Shown here: positions 52,582 to 63,100 of the stretch, in pieces
How positions within the stretch are numbered: position 1 is the first letter of the stretch
Layout of the letters: each line of letters opens with the position of its first letter
Source: Eutreptiella sp. 'Long Island Sound 2002'
Taxonomy: Eukaryota; Euglenozoa; Euglenophyceae; Eutreptiales; Eutreptiaceae
Length of the DNA: 64,000 nt
Assembly (NCBI GenBank): GCA_964036045.1
Contig: OZ038379.1
Coordinates: forward strand, 21,244,476-21,308,475
Direction: 5' to 3'
The notes under the pieces: model-generated
Told to the model about the DNA's origin: nothing
The model's input: the letters and a program-made list of their open reading frames with translations, nothing else
The model's database searches: none
Program-made: the position numbers and the translations under genes

Positions 52582-54738
52582 ATGACCAATCTCTGCTTGC
52601 TGACTGACCAGCAGGTTCAGGATTTCATAGCCTACGGATATCTGCAGCTCTCACCCCCGCCTTCAGAAACTGACGAGCTTGGGCCAACTTACCACAAGGA
52701 TATTTTCGCCGCAGCCCTTGATCTGGGGATCAAAGCGGATGTACTTGGCAACAACATTCTGCCGGCAATGCCCGAATTGGTCCATGTCTTCGAGTCTCAA
52801 CGGGTCCATGGCGCGCTGACCAGTCTTCTGGGGCCTGGGTATGTCATGCATCCGCATCGCTTTTGTCACAAGAGTAGCCCTGGGCGCAAGGCACAGCAGT
52901 GGCACCGTGACTCGTACTGGGGGCATCACCGCCCCCGCAACCACGTGCCGTACTGGGTGATGGCTTTGTACTTCCCACAGGACACTCCCCTGGAGCTGGG
53001 CCCCACGGGGGTGTTGCCCTGCAGCCAGTACTACAGCTACGACACCGAGGATGGCCCGCCTGCGACCCCCTTCCGCTGTGGCCAGTTCTCTGCTGCGGAT
53101 GTTGCACACGGTGTCCCGACAGCCTGGCATGTGCGGGAGCACCCGCTGGTGTGCCCTGCGGGAACTGTGGTGCTGATACACTACGATTTGTGGCATCGGG
53201 GGCCCGCGAATGTGTCCGCGGACGGCGTGCGGTTCATGTTCAAGTTCCAGTTTTGCCGCATGACGAGCCCCACAGCGGCGCCGCGGGCGTGGGACTGCAG
53301 AACGACCACGCCGTGCTGGACGCGCTTCTGGAAGGAGGAGGAGCATGGCGCAGTGCCGCCGTCCGTGGAGTATGAGGCAGCAGCGGGACACGGGGCCATT
53401 GAGGAGGTCCTGGCACAACGGGGCCTGGCTCAGCTCTCGGGCATCGCCAAAGCCGAGGTGATGTTGCTGATGGAGCTCGCAACGGCGGCGATGCAGAGCT
53501 CTGCGGAGACTGGCACTGAAGGAACGGGCACAGGGGCTGGGTCAGTGACAGAGGCCGGAGGAGGAGTAGCCGTCGAGGGGGAGGAGGAGGAGGAAGGCAC
53601 AGTGTCCAAACCAGGGGCAGGGGCAGGGGCAGGGGCAGGGGCAGGGGCAGGGGCAGGGGCAGACTTTGGAAGTGAGGCCCGGCGCATCATCGAAGCGGCA
53701 TACCAGCATCGGTTGGCGGCGGAGCGTACCGCGTTCAGGAACGCGCACCTGTTGCCCGTGTGGGAGGGCGTGTGGGCCCGGCTCTGTGGCATTGCCCCCC
53801 CCGGTGCTGATGCCAGCGACGCGCAGGTGCGGGCCTGGCAGGAAGCGCTGTGCGCGCCGGGGGCTGCGCACGAGCCCCAGCGTGTCGCTGCGGCCTGGCG
53901 GCTGGGCGGCTGGGCCTACGGGAGTGCGGAGCGGGCCCGGGCCCTCATCGCGCGGCTGAACGCTTTGGGGGTACTGCAACGGCGTGCGGGGCTGCAGACG
54001 GTGGAGGCCATGGGACGTGTGGCGGTGCCGGCGCTGCTGGCGGTGCCCTCATTGGGAGACGGCCCCTTCGCAGTGTGCGCCCTGGGGCGTGTGCTGCACG
54101 GCACTGCGTGGGCGACAGAGGCCGGGGCGGTGGCAGGGGCGGCGATGACGGGGGCGGTGGCAGTGGGCACAACTCGGGGCGAAGAGGGCACAGTGCCCGA
54201 GGCCGGGGCAGTGACAGGGGCGGGGGCGCTACTCGACAGTGCAGGGCACCGGATTCAGCAGCTCTGCGCTTCGCCGGACCTGTCAGTGCAGTTGTGCGCT
54301 GTCGAGGCCTTGGGGTACGTCTTGCGGCCGGAGAGCGCAGGCGCACTGCTGCGCGTGGCCGCGTCGGACTGTGCGGGCGACGTGCGGGCCGCCGCGTGCC
54401 TGGGGCTCTTGCAGCAGCTGAACGCCGGGGCGCTGGATGCGGAGCTGCCGGCCACACGCGCGAAGCTGCTGAAGCTGCAGGAATCGGAGTCGCACCGCTA
54501 CGTCGCGGCGTACGCGGCGGAGGGGGTGCACCAGATTGATCGGCGCCTGCGGGAGGGCGGTGCGCTTGAGGCAGCGACGGGGCCGATGGCGCTGCGCCCG
54601 CCCGGGGCCAAGCGTACGCTTGTGCGGTGGTGCAGTCACGGGGACGGCTGGCAGGTCACGGAGGGTGTGACGGAGGAGGAGGGGCCGGTCCCTGCGCTGG
54701 TGCTCCCGGACCGTGTGAAGTTGCGGACCAATGACTAG
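52582..54738 (+). CDS. Phytanoyl-CoA dioxygenase (PHYH)-like protein with HEAT-like C-terminal half
   Basis: 718 residues from the ATG at 52582, which follows a CATTGCAG acceptor-like site. The longer frame from 52498 is possible but its extra residues look non-coding. The N-terminal half is a double-stranded beta-helix Fe(II)/2-oxoglutarate dioxygenase: LTDQQVQDFIAYGYLQL at 7-23, iron ligands H108 and D110 in QWHRDSYWG, distal H205 in HYDLWHRGPAN and probable 2OG-binding R217 in GVRFMFKFQF. Residues 300-365 are a Glu/Gly linker with a Gly-Ala run (346-360) encoded by a GGGGCA minisatellite. Residues 430-660 are Ala/Leu-rich helical repeats (VQLCAVEALGYVLRPESAGA, DVRAAACLGLLQQL) of HEAT type. 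It is likely intracellular, with unknown substrate. The C-terminal part has very high GC. Confidence 0.85.
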   Translation: MTNLCLLTDQQVQDFIAYGYLQLSPPPSETDELGPTYHKDIFAAALDLGIKADVLGNNILPAMPELVHVFESQRVHGALTSLLGPGYVMHPHRFCHKSSPGRKAQQWHRDSYWGHHRPRNHVPYWVMALYFPQDTPLELGPTGVLPCSQYYSYDTEDGPPATPFRCGQFSAADVAHGVPTAWHVREHPLVCPAGTVVLIHYDLWHRGPANVSADGVRFMFKFQFCRMTSPTAAPRAWDCRTTTPCWTRFWKEEEHGAVPPSVEYEAAAGHGAIEEVLAQRGLAQLSGIAKAEVMLLMELATAAMQSSAETGTEGTGTGAGSVTEAGGGVAVEGEEEEEGTVSKPGAGAGAGAGAGAGAGADFGSEARRIIEAAYQHRLAAERTAFRNAHLLPVWEGVWARLCGIAPPGADASDAQVRAWQEALCAPGAAHEPQRVAAAWRLGGWAYGSAERARALIARLNALGVLQRRAGLQTVEAMGRVAVPALLAVPSLGDGPFAVCALGRVLHGTAWATEAGAVAGAAMTGAVAVGTTRGEEGTVPEAGAVTGAGALLDSAGHRIQQLCASPDLSVQLCAVEALGYVLRPESAGALLRVAASDCAGDVRAAACLGLLQQLNAGALDAELPATRAKLLKLQESESHRYVAAYAAEGVHQIDRRLREGGALEAATGPMALRPPGAKRTLVRWCSHGDGWQVTEGVTEEEGPVPALVLPDRVKLRTND
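53611..53662 (+). repeat. In-frame GGGGCA minisatellite, G-quadruplex-capable
   Basis: About eight GGGGCA units encode the Gly-Ala linker of the PHYH-like protein. The period of six preserves the frame whatever the copy number, so linker length can vary between alleles. Confidence 0.8.
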
Positions 54739-55104
54739 TCGCTGGAGTCTCGCCACCGGACCCGACCAGACGGCGGTGGGCATTGGACTTCGAAGGGGTT
54801 GGACCCTCCGGGCCCCTGTGAGACGGTGTCTGATGCGCTGTTGCTGTTGCTTTGGGTGCAGCCACGGGGCCCCCACTTGTGATGAGTGGCCAACCGCTTT
54901 TTGCATCCCACTTACGTGTGTTCAGAATACTCGGAATGAAATGGGGAACTCAAATAGGCCACAAAACCAACGGAAAACATATTTGACCCTCCCCTCAGGC
55001 TGCGGGTCCAGCACTGCACTGCAGCGCCCCCCATGGATGCAGCAATGCAGCTGTCATCGACTCTGAGTGTCCGCCTTGCGATATCTCCGGTGACCTGACA
55101 GTGG

Positions 55105-55758
55105 ATGCAACAGGCAGAGGATATCATCAGTTGGGGCCATGTGACCAGTCGTGATCCCATCAAACTCGCGACTGGTTTGCGAGTTCCCTTCCCGTGTGGC
55201 TGCCTCTTGCCACGGCTACACCTGCTGGGACGCCGACGCAAGCAGTCGATTCGACCGCTTGCCACACCAGTCCCCATCTGTTATGATGTGCAGTACTTTA
55301 AGGGTGAGGATGGCGACAAAGTACTGCTTGATGTGACTGTAAAGACTCCATCAGTTGATAAAAATGGTGAAGTGAGGATTTATGTTGGTGGTGGCCATTG
55401 GGTACCGTTGCTCGACTTGTCTTCTCGCCGATATGACCGCGGTGGCACACCCGGCGATAAGTTCACGCCAATACACGTGTTGGCTGCAGCTGGTGGCTCA
55501 GGGCTTGTGTGGCTCATGTGGGACAACGAAAACCAACGCCCAGTGGCTGCTAAGGTTGGCTACATGAATGAGACTTCCATTGAAGATGAGAAGAATGTGT
55601 ATGATCAAATGGTCAAGAAACTTGGGGCCAAAAAGAAGTACCTGTTGAAGGTGCATGGCTACGACAGAATCTTCAAGGTGGATCGTGGTGTCAAAACCGA
55701 TGACCATCATGATTGGATCGTCACGTTGCTAGGCTTAGAGACAGGTCCATTTGGATGA
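55105..55758 (+). pseudogene. Protein-kinase N-lobe-like fragment
   Basis: 217 codons. Residues 118-217 resemble the first five strands of a kinase N-lobe: HVLAAAGGSGLVWLMWD is a Gly-loop equivalent, RPVAAKVGYM holds the VAxK lysine (K150), EDEKNVYDQM is helix C with E162, and DWIVTLLGLETGPFG is the hinge-side strand. The frame stops immediately after, so the C-lobe is absent. The N-terminal ~60 residues may be non-coding. Alternatively the gene continues after an intron, but no clean donor is seen. It sits 370 bp downstream of the PHYH gene on the same strand. Confidence 0.45.
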
Positions 55759-57180
55759 TCCAATGCACGCAGCACATTCCCAGGAAGAAGTCGGGCCCTC
55801 CCTCATGTCATGCCTTCAGTACTTTGGAAAGATAGCGCCAACAGGGAGACTGGTGGTTTGGTGGCAGCAACTCAGCACCAACACAGCCCCAGCGGCATGA
55901 TGTGGGTTCGCAGTCTGGTGCACCGCCGGGGGTGATGTGCCGCCCAACCTGCCATATGGGACAAGGGGAGGGGGTGAGGGATGCTGGGGAGGAGTGGCTC
56001 AATCCCTCTTCATGCATTTATCTGCAGGTACCCTGGGGCCATCCTCTTGGGACTTTTGTCTGATGGCACATGTGCCTTTTTCGCCCCGTAATTGCACCTC
56101 CAGTCTGCATTGCAGCCAAAATGTTGCCCATGGCCTGCGTCTAATGTGAAGTCAATGTACCCGCCTCCCCTCTTGTCCAAGATACGGCACATTCGTGACG
56201 GCGCCTCCTGTGCACAGGGGCCGCTGCCGGTCAGGACCCGACCCCAAAAGGGAGGGGGGGGGGGGCTCTACGCCAAGATACGGAGGGCTTGTGTGCCAAA
56301 TTTTTTTGCGACCTGATTTGACTGGTCTTAATTTCCAACTGTGAGGAAACCTGCCCGGTTTGCATGCCTTTTCAGAGGTTTGTTGGTTGCAGTTGTTGTA
56401 GATATGTGATTTGGGCACCATTCTGATTGTTTTGAGCCACTGCACCTCCTTCTGGGCAGCATTTGGCGATGGCATGGACCATTCTGGTGGACGGGTTGCC
56501 CACACTCGATGAAGTGGATGGTCCCTGGGACGAAGGTTGGCTGTGGGACTTGGGGCTTGGCAAAGGTGTTCAGGGGCAGTAGTATGTGACAAAGACCTCA
56601 TGCAATCCAGTTTTCTGCCCCAACAATTTCAAGTTGCCAAAGGCTCAAGCTGAGTTGTCTTCTCACCCCAAGCCAAAGCCCAAACCCAAGCCAAGGCCGC
56701 CGGTGGCGATGTCTGATTGTTTCGAATGAAATAGGACAGTGCCTGCTCCCAATGGGGCGTACTTCTGCAATTATACTGTTCTGCATCATCGAAATGTTGT
56801 GCATTTGTGTGTGTGTTTGGCAGAAGGCACACCGTGCATGCTGTGGGTCACAGATGCAATCGTATTGTGCATGTGTCAACCACCACAACAGGCAGCTTGT
56901 CCACAGTGGGTGCATGTACCGTATCAATCTGGGACTTCAGCTTATCTTGTACAAGGGAGGGCGGTGGGGGGATGAGAAGCACCGTTGTGGCATTGTGTCT
57001 TTGGAATGAGATGTGTTAGTAGAAGATCAGCATGAATGTGCGTCTTGTGTGGTTGCGCGCGTGTACCTACCCACAGCCTGTGGGGAACCTTGCCCTTGTG
57101 CATGCACCAACGCATGATCAGCCGGATAGGAGGCATTGGCGCTGTCCCAGAAGCAGAAGAAGAAGCGGGTTCTATTGGCT
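55759..57180. other. 3' part of the repeat-bracketed segment; no gene
   Basis: It has a G-run near 56258-56267 and a CCAAGCC-rich patch (56670-56700). It ends TTCTATTGG (57170-57178) then CT immediately before repeat copy 2. No ORF with a recognisable domain. Confidence 0.4.
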
Positions 57181-57303
57181 CCTGTCTACGGAAATGGGCC
57201 TAAGCTCGTAGTGTGCTTTCCTTCCTTCCACAGAGCCCCTGTCGATTGACTGAAGTCATCGCCTTGGCGATCATTCTAGGCATGACTTCCCAGCTGTATT
57301 CCT

Positions 57304-57999
57304 TCAGCTGAGCAATTTGGCTTGGCTTTGCCGATCCTCTTTGCTTGTTGCGCTCTCTTTTTGGTGTTGACCTGCCCTCAGCCTGAGCAGTGCAGGGGGC
57401 CATGATGGCACGGCAGAGCATGCTATTGAACCAGTCCACTCAGGAGGCTCTGCTTGGGGGTAGGATTCCTGTCGAAAGGTAGTTGCTGTACATCTGCCAG
57501 GCAGTGTGATGCAGTGCCTGCAGTTGGTGTCGCCGGCTGCTTTCCCACGGTTGTCTGGCCCCAGAGAGTCGCCCACCGTAACCATGATTTCACTATGCAG
57601 TTTGAGGAACACTTTGCATCTGATGTGTGACGTGCATCGCCATGCTTGCTCTCCCATGTCACACTCCTCGAAGACGATGGATGCAATGAAGTCCATCAGC
57701 ACGGGGTGCTGCATGCATCCTGTGTTGTGCCATGCCATATGAACCGACTTGGCATCCCCCCTTGTGAGAGCAACGCCCTTGTCAAAGCAACAGTAAGTGT
57801 TGTTTGCAACTCTTGGAACCATGTCTTGCTTTGCCCTTTGTAAAGACATTCCATTGTCAGAGCAACAGTCGGTGATGTTTCCCTCAAATTTTGGGAAATT
57901 AGTGTTGCTCTCGCAAGGAGGGGGCGGGGTACGACTGTCCTTGATCGGGGAAAAAAAACCACTCGTTCCATCACCAAAAAACATTGCACAACACAGCAA
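57304..57999 (-). CDS. Conserved 231-codon ORF in the 2.9-kb repeat, copy 2
   Basis: Twin of 47828-48523. The visible change is at the N-terminus (MLCCAMFFGD here, MLCCTTFFGD in copy 1). Unrecognised, Cys/Met-rich and protein-like. Confidence 0.35.
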   Translation of the reverse strand: MLCCAMFFGDGTSGFFSPIKDSRTPPPPCESNTNFPKFEGNITDCCSDNGMSLQRAKQDMVPRVANNTYCCFDKGVALTRGDAKSVHMAWHNTGCMQHPVLMDFIASIVFEECDMGEQAWRCTSHIRCKVFLKLHSEIMVTVGDSLGPDNRGKAAGDTNCRHCITLPGRCTATTFRQESYPQAEPPEWTGSIACSAVPSWPPALLRLRAGQHQKESATSKEDRQSQAKLLS

Positions 58000-58638
58000 A
58001 ATAAATGAAATTGCCTAGCCAGTCAGCAACAGTTGTTGGGCAGCTACGGACACCACTTGCCATTCCCTCATAACAAATAGCATTTACCTGAAAGACGTTT
58101 ACAGTAGTCTGTACTTGATCACTGAAATTCGGCAATTAATTGACAGGTTTAGCTGATACCTCAGGCCAAGAAGATTAAGGGGGAGCGTTAGCGCGCCGGG
58201 CGCGCGCCAGGCATCTTTTTTTGACCATTACCCACCCATGCCTGTTTTTGCCCCCACCTCACCAAACAATTTGGAGTACATTCTTGCTGTGTCTAAGAAT
58301 TTGGCCCATCCTTTGTACCCAGCTCATGACGATGGCAAGGGTGGTGGTTGGAAGTGGTGGGAGTGACATTTTGTGTTGTTGAATTCTCATATTTCGGCTT
58401 ATACCCCCCCCCCCCTTGTAACCCCCCCCCCTTGCAATCCCCCCCCCCACCCGGGAGACCGTCACTTCCATGTTTTTCTACTTAATATGTATTGTGCTGG
58501 TTTGTGTTGCCCATCTGCTTTACGCATGGTCTTGCATTGCTTTCCCATTACTTTGAATCAAGCACCTGTGTGTGTTCTGTGATATTCTCTCTCCAAAGGC
58601 GTTGTATGGGTGTGTTGTGTTGCTACTTCAGACCCAAG

Positions 58639-58959
58639 ATGTTTTCTCCCGGTGACCATGTACGGTACCACTCACGCACACTTGGTGCACATGTGTTGGC
58701 CACTGTTGTGGGGGCTTCGCCAAATGGGCCGCAGTTTTGCCACATTCGGTACATACACTCTGGTGGGGTCACTCCGGTGGATCATGAGAGTGTTCAACTC
58801 TCAAGGCTAGAGGTTGTGGCGGTTGAATCACCCAAGTCTCCAGAGTCACCGGATGTTACCCCCATGGCTCCGCAACCCCAAACACCGGCACAGCCCACAC
58901 ACGTACCCAGAAGTTCTTTACCGTTCCTTTGGATCCTCAATAACATTTGTGTTGGATGA
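58639..58959 (+). CDS. ORF with SH3/Tudor-like module, copy 2
   Basis: Twin of 49163-49483. Differences include I to V in ATVVGASPNG, and A to V in HESVQLSRLEVV, mostly conservative. Function unknown. Confidence 0.4.
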   Translation: MFSPGDHVRYHSRTLGAHVLATVVGASPNGPQFCHIRYIHSGGVTPVDHESVQLSRLEVVAVESPKSPESPDVTPMAPQPQTPAQPTHVPRSSLPFLWILNNICVG

Positions 58960-59290
58960 AGCATATTGGCATCAACGCGAAAGTCGCTTCACACGTGTTC
59001 TCTTTGCTTGCATCAGTGGAGGGTATCACAGTTTGCCTTGAAATACCCTTGCAATCCCCCCCCCCCCCGGGAGACCGTCACTTGGCGACCGTCTCCCCCC
59101 CCCCGGGAGACCGTCGCACGCTAACCCGGGAGTTTGCAAGGGGGGCGGGGGGTACAAGGTGCCTTGCAGAGAAGGTTTGCGGTCTAGTGCAGTCTACTTG
59201 GGGGACTTCCCAAGGTGAGGATAAACTTGGGGCTAGAGATAAGATATTTAATACAAAGGTAGCACACCGGGCAAACATTCCCGCCTGTTC

Positions 59291-60076
59291 TCAGAGAAAT
59301 TGGCCAAGTTGTTTGCAAGTTTCAAACCACAGTACCAAAGTGGAAACCCTTGGAGAGCTCTCATCTTGGCCTGCAGAAATGTTCTCAGATTCCACAAGGC
59401 GCATTGGACAACCTGGTTGCCCTTGAAAGGCACGCGCAGACACATCTGGCACACGTGGCTCTGGGGCAACGTGACCGGAGCTACACTGTGGGAGCATTCG
59501 CAGGATTCGCGCCTTCGTTGTCACGGCGACCGGTGCTGTGAGGAGCTCTGTCATCTGTTTGGCCGGATCCTTGGTCTGTGGTACAAGTGCTGGCCGCTGT
59601 TTGCGCTTCACCTGGCGGTAATAAACCTGCTCACCCAAATTCTTTTTAGTGGGGTTGGGGTGGATTGTCCCGCAGCGGAGCTTTCCGTACCATGGGCTGA
59701 CTGACGTTGATGCGGAGATCATCTCTCCGGGCACGCATGGTGGTATGGGCAGTTCGCTGCCCATGGCCTTGACTCCCAGCAGCATGTGGTACTGGAACCA
59801 TGTCACCTGATACCGGATGTTTTTCTTGGCGTTTATAGGGAGTGTGGCGATGAATGTGTGAGGAATCCAGAGGCATGACACATGCTTCATGTCATCGGCT
59901 GTTTGCTGTAAGTAACCACTCATGGGCGTGTTGGTGCCACTCCCCCAAGGAGTGGGTCCACAGGTTAATGAAGGCGGGGTGCCACTTGGGACATGTGATA
60001 AGGAGTTGTTGTGCAGTGGTGCCGTGGTGTTGCCCGCAAAGCTTGCTTGCCGGGGTATGTTGTTCCCACGGTGCAC
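59291..60076 (-). CDS. 261-codon ORF on the minus strand of the 2.9-kb repeat, copy 2
   Basis: Longer version of the frame broken in copy 1. It reads CGPTPWGSGTNTPMSGYLQQ, TADDMKHVSCLWIPHTFIAT and INAKKNIRYQVTWFQYHMLL. No family is recognised. The overlapping plus-strand frame 59300-59704 is an alternative. Confidence 0.35.
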   Translation of the reverse strand: MHRGNNIPRQASFAGNTTAPLHNNSLSHVPSGTPPSLTCGPTPWGSGTNTPMSGYLQQTADDMKHVSCLWIPHTFIATLPINAKKNIRYQVTWFQYHMLLGVKAMGSELPIPPCVPGEMISASTSVSPWYGKLRCGTIHPNPTKKNLGEQVYYRQVKRKQRPALVPQTKDPAKQMTELLTAPVAVTTKARILRMLPQCSSGHVAPEPRVPDVSARAFQGQPGCPMRLVESENISAGQDESSPRVSTLVLWFETCKQLGQFL

Positions 60077-60122
60077 CGTAGGCTTCCCATCTTAGATAGG
60101 CAGCAATTGCTGGACATCTTGT

Positions 60123-63100
60123 ATGCGGCCGATATGCCCCCCCCCCCCTTGCGCCCGGTCATCCGCCTACTCCATCCTCACAGCACTTGCTGAGCAAGAA
60201 AATACAGACAGAACAGGACAAATTGTGCTGCAAAAGCTGAGCATTGTGTTAGACGATCCATACACACTGCATCCCTGGAGAAGGAAACAAGACGTCTGGA
60301 GGCTTGTCAAGCAACTTCAGCACAAACGTAAGTTGCACAATTTGAGAAACAAATTCGGACACATCATACAGGAACCAGAGGCACTCGCCGCAGAGATAGT
60401 CCAATACTGGCAGCAAACCTTGCGAGCCGAGGGTGCACCTGTCCCGGAATGCAAACGCTACCTATCGCAATTTTTTTCGAACAAAAACATGCCTCTGATG
60501 GTGAGCATGCTGGTACGCTCCCCGACGCAAGACCTAGTGGAGGCCGCACTGGACGGCCTCAGCAAAAACTCTGCACCAGGTGCAGATGGAGCACAGGCCT
60601 CCATCTACTCAGCCTTCCGAGAGTTTTTTGTCCCTCTGATGCATGACATCTATCAGCGTATTTTAAACACAGGAGAATTGAACCCGGAGTGGTCTCAGGC
60701 CATTCTCAACCCCATCCCCAAAGCATTGGGCAGTGTGGGAGTTGCAGACCTCAGGCCGCTAGTCCTACAAAACTGCTGCCACAAGTGGACGTCCGCTATT
60801 CTGCTTTTGCAATTGCAAGACCTTGTTTCTGCTGTCACTCCAATGCACCAGTCAGGCTTTATCAAAGGTCGTTACATCCAGAACACAGTTTGGCAGGCGT
60901 TTGACTCTTGGTCGTCCATGACGCAAGGCTGTTTTGTTTCTATTGACTTTCACAAAGCCTTCGATTCGGTCACCCATGCATATGCTCAGGCCTTTTTCGA
61001 AATGATGACCTTGCCTGCAGATGTCACACGACTGTTACTTGCATTGTTCACGGCTCAGATCATACCTGTCATACACGGCATACCCTTCAAGCATTACCCC
61101 ATAAACCCAACATCGGGGGTGAGACAAGGCTGCCCTCTCTCCCCCTCGATGTTTGCAATGCTCATTTCGCCTCTGGCTCTGAAACTGACTGCCATTTCAC
61201 CACATGTCTCCATTCTTTTATATGCAGACGATTTACTTATCATCATTACACTGCCGCCTGATGAAGCTCACGCAATTTTGACACTGATCATGACAGAAAT
61301 GTCATGCTTCACTGCACATACCGGCTTAAAAATGAACAAAGGCAAGTCAGCCATTCTTCTGAAAGGGGAATGGCCTCCACAACTGCAGGCTGCACTCACA
61401 CAGTTGGGCATACCTATCCAGAAGACATACAAATATCTGGGGATCCTGCTGGGACATGTCACCCCAGAACAATCCTTTTCCCTCGCACTGAATAAGGCAC
61501 TGCGCAGAGCCTACTCCATGCGTTCATGGGAACTGTCCCTCCCGGAGCGAATAGAACTCCTGAAGCTCTGGATACTCCCCCTGCTGGTGCACCCTGCCAG
61601 GGCAGTCTTTGCTGACGATAACGTTATCTCTACACTCACACTCATCTATCACGTATCTCTGCGACTCAATTCCTGGGGCATCACGCAACCAATTCTCTCC
61701 CTCCCCAAACAGCAGGGAGGCTATGCGCTGCCTGCACCTAAGGAATTTCTACACTGGCAATTTTCTACGCTTTTTGCACGTTTCCTGAACAATTCTTCAC
61801 TCATTCCTTCAACTATTGTCAGCGGCTTCCAGCCTTTTCAAATCAAACATGGAATCGTCCTAGACACCACGTCTACATTCACTTTCCAGATGGGGAGTAA
61901 CGTGGTGTGGAACACCATGCCATACCTAGCGTGGTCTGCCCGCGCCTTTTCGTTGCTCAAGCAACACATTCCACAAGCACCCCTTTCTATGCTCGCCTAC
62001 GACACGCCGCTCTGGCACCACCATGCATTTCGTAATCAGCATAATCAAACGTACTATTGCCCACAGCTAATCCGAGCTGGCATCCTAACAGTGGGCAGCC
62101 TGCTGGAGGACGACAGCCTTTTCTCCCGGCTCGCACCCAGTTGGCAACCCATCTACCGGGCGGCCATCCAGCGCCTAGCTACATCACAGCCACCGTTGCC
62201 ACCGGCGTATCCAGACAGATACCCAGAACTCCCAGACAGATCGCACTGGGTCAAATGGATTGACACTAAGCTCCTGAGCTATGTATCTTATCCCTATGAT
62301 TTTGAGCCTAGGCAAGAACAGAAAGTGTGGAAAGCATGGTGGCGTCGCAATCTTCCCTCAGACTTGAAAGACTTTGTCCATGCTGCACTGTGGCAACGCC
62401 TGCCAGTCGGGCACAGACAGGCAAACTGGAAGCCACTCGAAACCTGTTGTCCTCTAGACGGCTCCCTAGAGACAGTACGGCACTCCCTGCTACACTGTCG
62501 GTACCTACCAGTGGCCTATGACACCATAGCCAAATGCTTCCCAGACTGGGGTTCGGGAGTCCTAGGTATTCAACGACTGATTGACAGTGAACCAGACAGC
62601 TCACTTCAAACCCCTGTTGGCATCCTTGCCTGGACTGCTATTTATGCCTCATGGTTGGTCCGTTGCACTGTAAAATACCATCCGGAGGCACGTCATACCT
62701 TCCAATTCTTTTTAAAACGCTGGTTGGTGGTGCTGCGCTCACTTGCACAAGCACGGTGCTATACACACATTTCTGTGGATCAAATCAAACTTTTCATTGC
62801 GGGCATTGAATCTTTGCAACATGGAGCCCTCGCACACCCATCCCTCATCATCACCCCCCCCCCTCCCCCGCCCCCACCGGCGGCGGCCAAGGCTCAACGC
62901 CGACTGGAACGCAAACAAGAGCGAGCTTCAGAGCTGGAGCAGTTGCTTCCCACACTTTCCAACGAAGGCTACACGCTAGTCTTCACCGATGGCTCGTCCG
63001 AGTTAGTCCCTGGCATTGGTAGAGTAGCAGGCTATGGGATTTTCTCCTCTGATTTATTGTCCATCTCCGCTTACGTTCCAGTGCACTTACGCCAAACCAA

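Larger units (their letters stand above)
57181..60160. repeat. 2.9-kb direct repeat, copy 2
   Basis: Homologue of 47705-50619 with an offset of about 9.48 kb. The main difference is a ~65-bp block at about 59084-59149 with extra GGGAGACCGTC and CTAACCCGGGAGTTTGCAAG sequence. The right end, GCGCCCGGTC, abuts LINE sequence at 60161, whereas copy 1 ends at the same base and abuts CTTCTATTGG. Confidence 0.9.

Noticed and set aside
52663-53418. Open frames antisense and in other frames over the PHYH-like gene, including 53850-54539
   Set aside because: They result from high GC and a strong third-position bias; the sense frame carries the catalytic residues and runs through the entire gene.
57181-60160. 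2.9-kb repeats as LTRs of a retrotransposon
   Set aside because: No TG..CA ends, primer-binding site or gag-pol between them; the interior carries cellular-type genes and the ends have no short inverted repeats.
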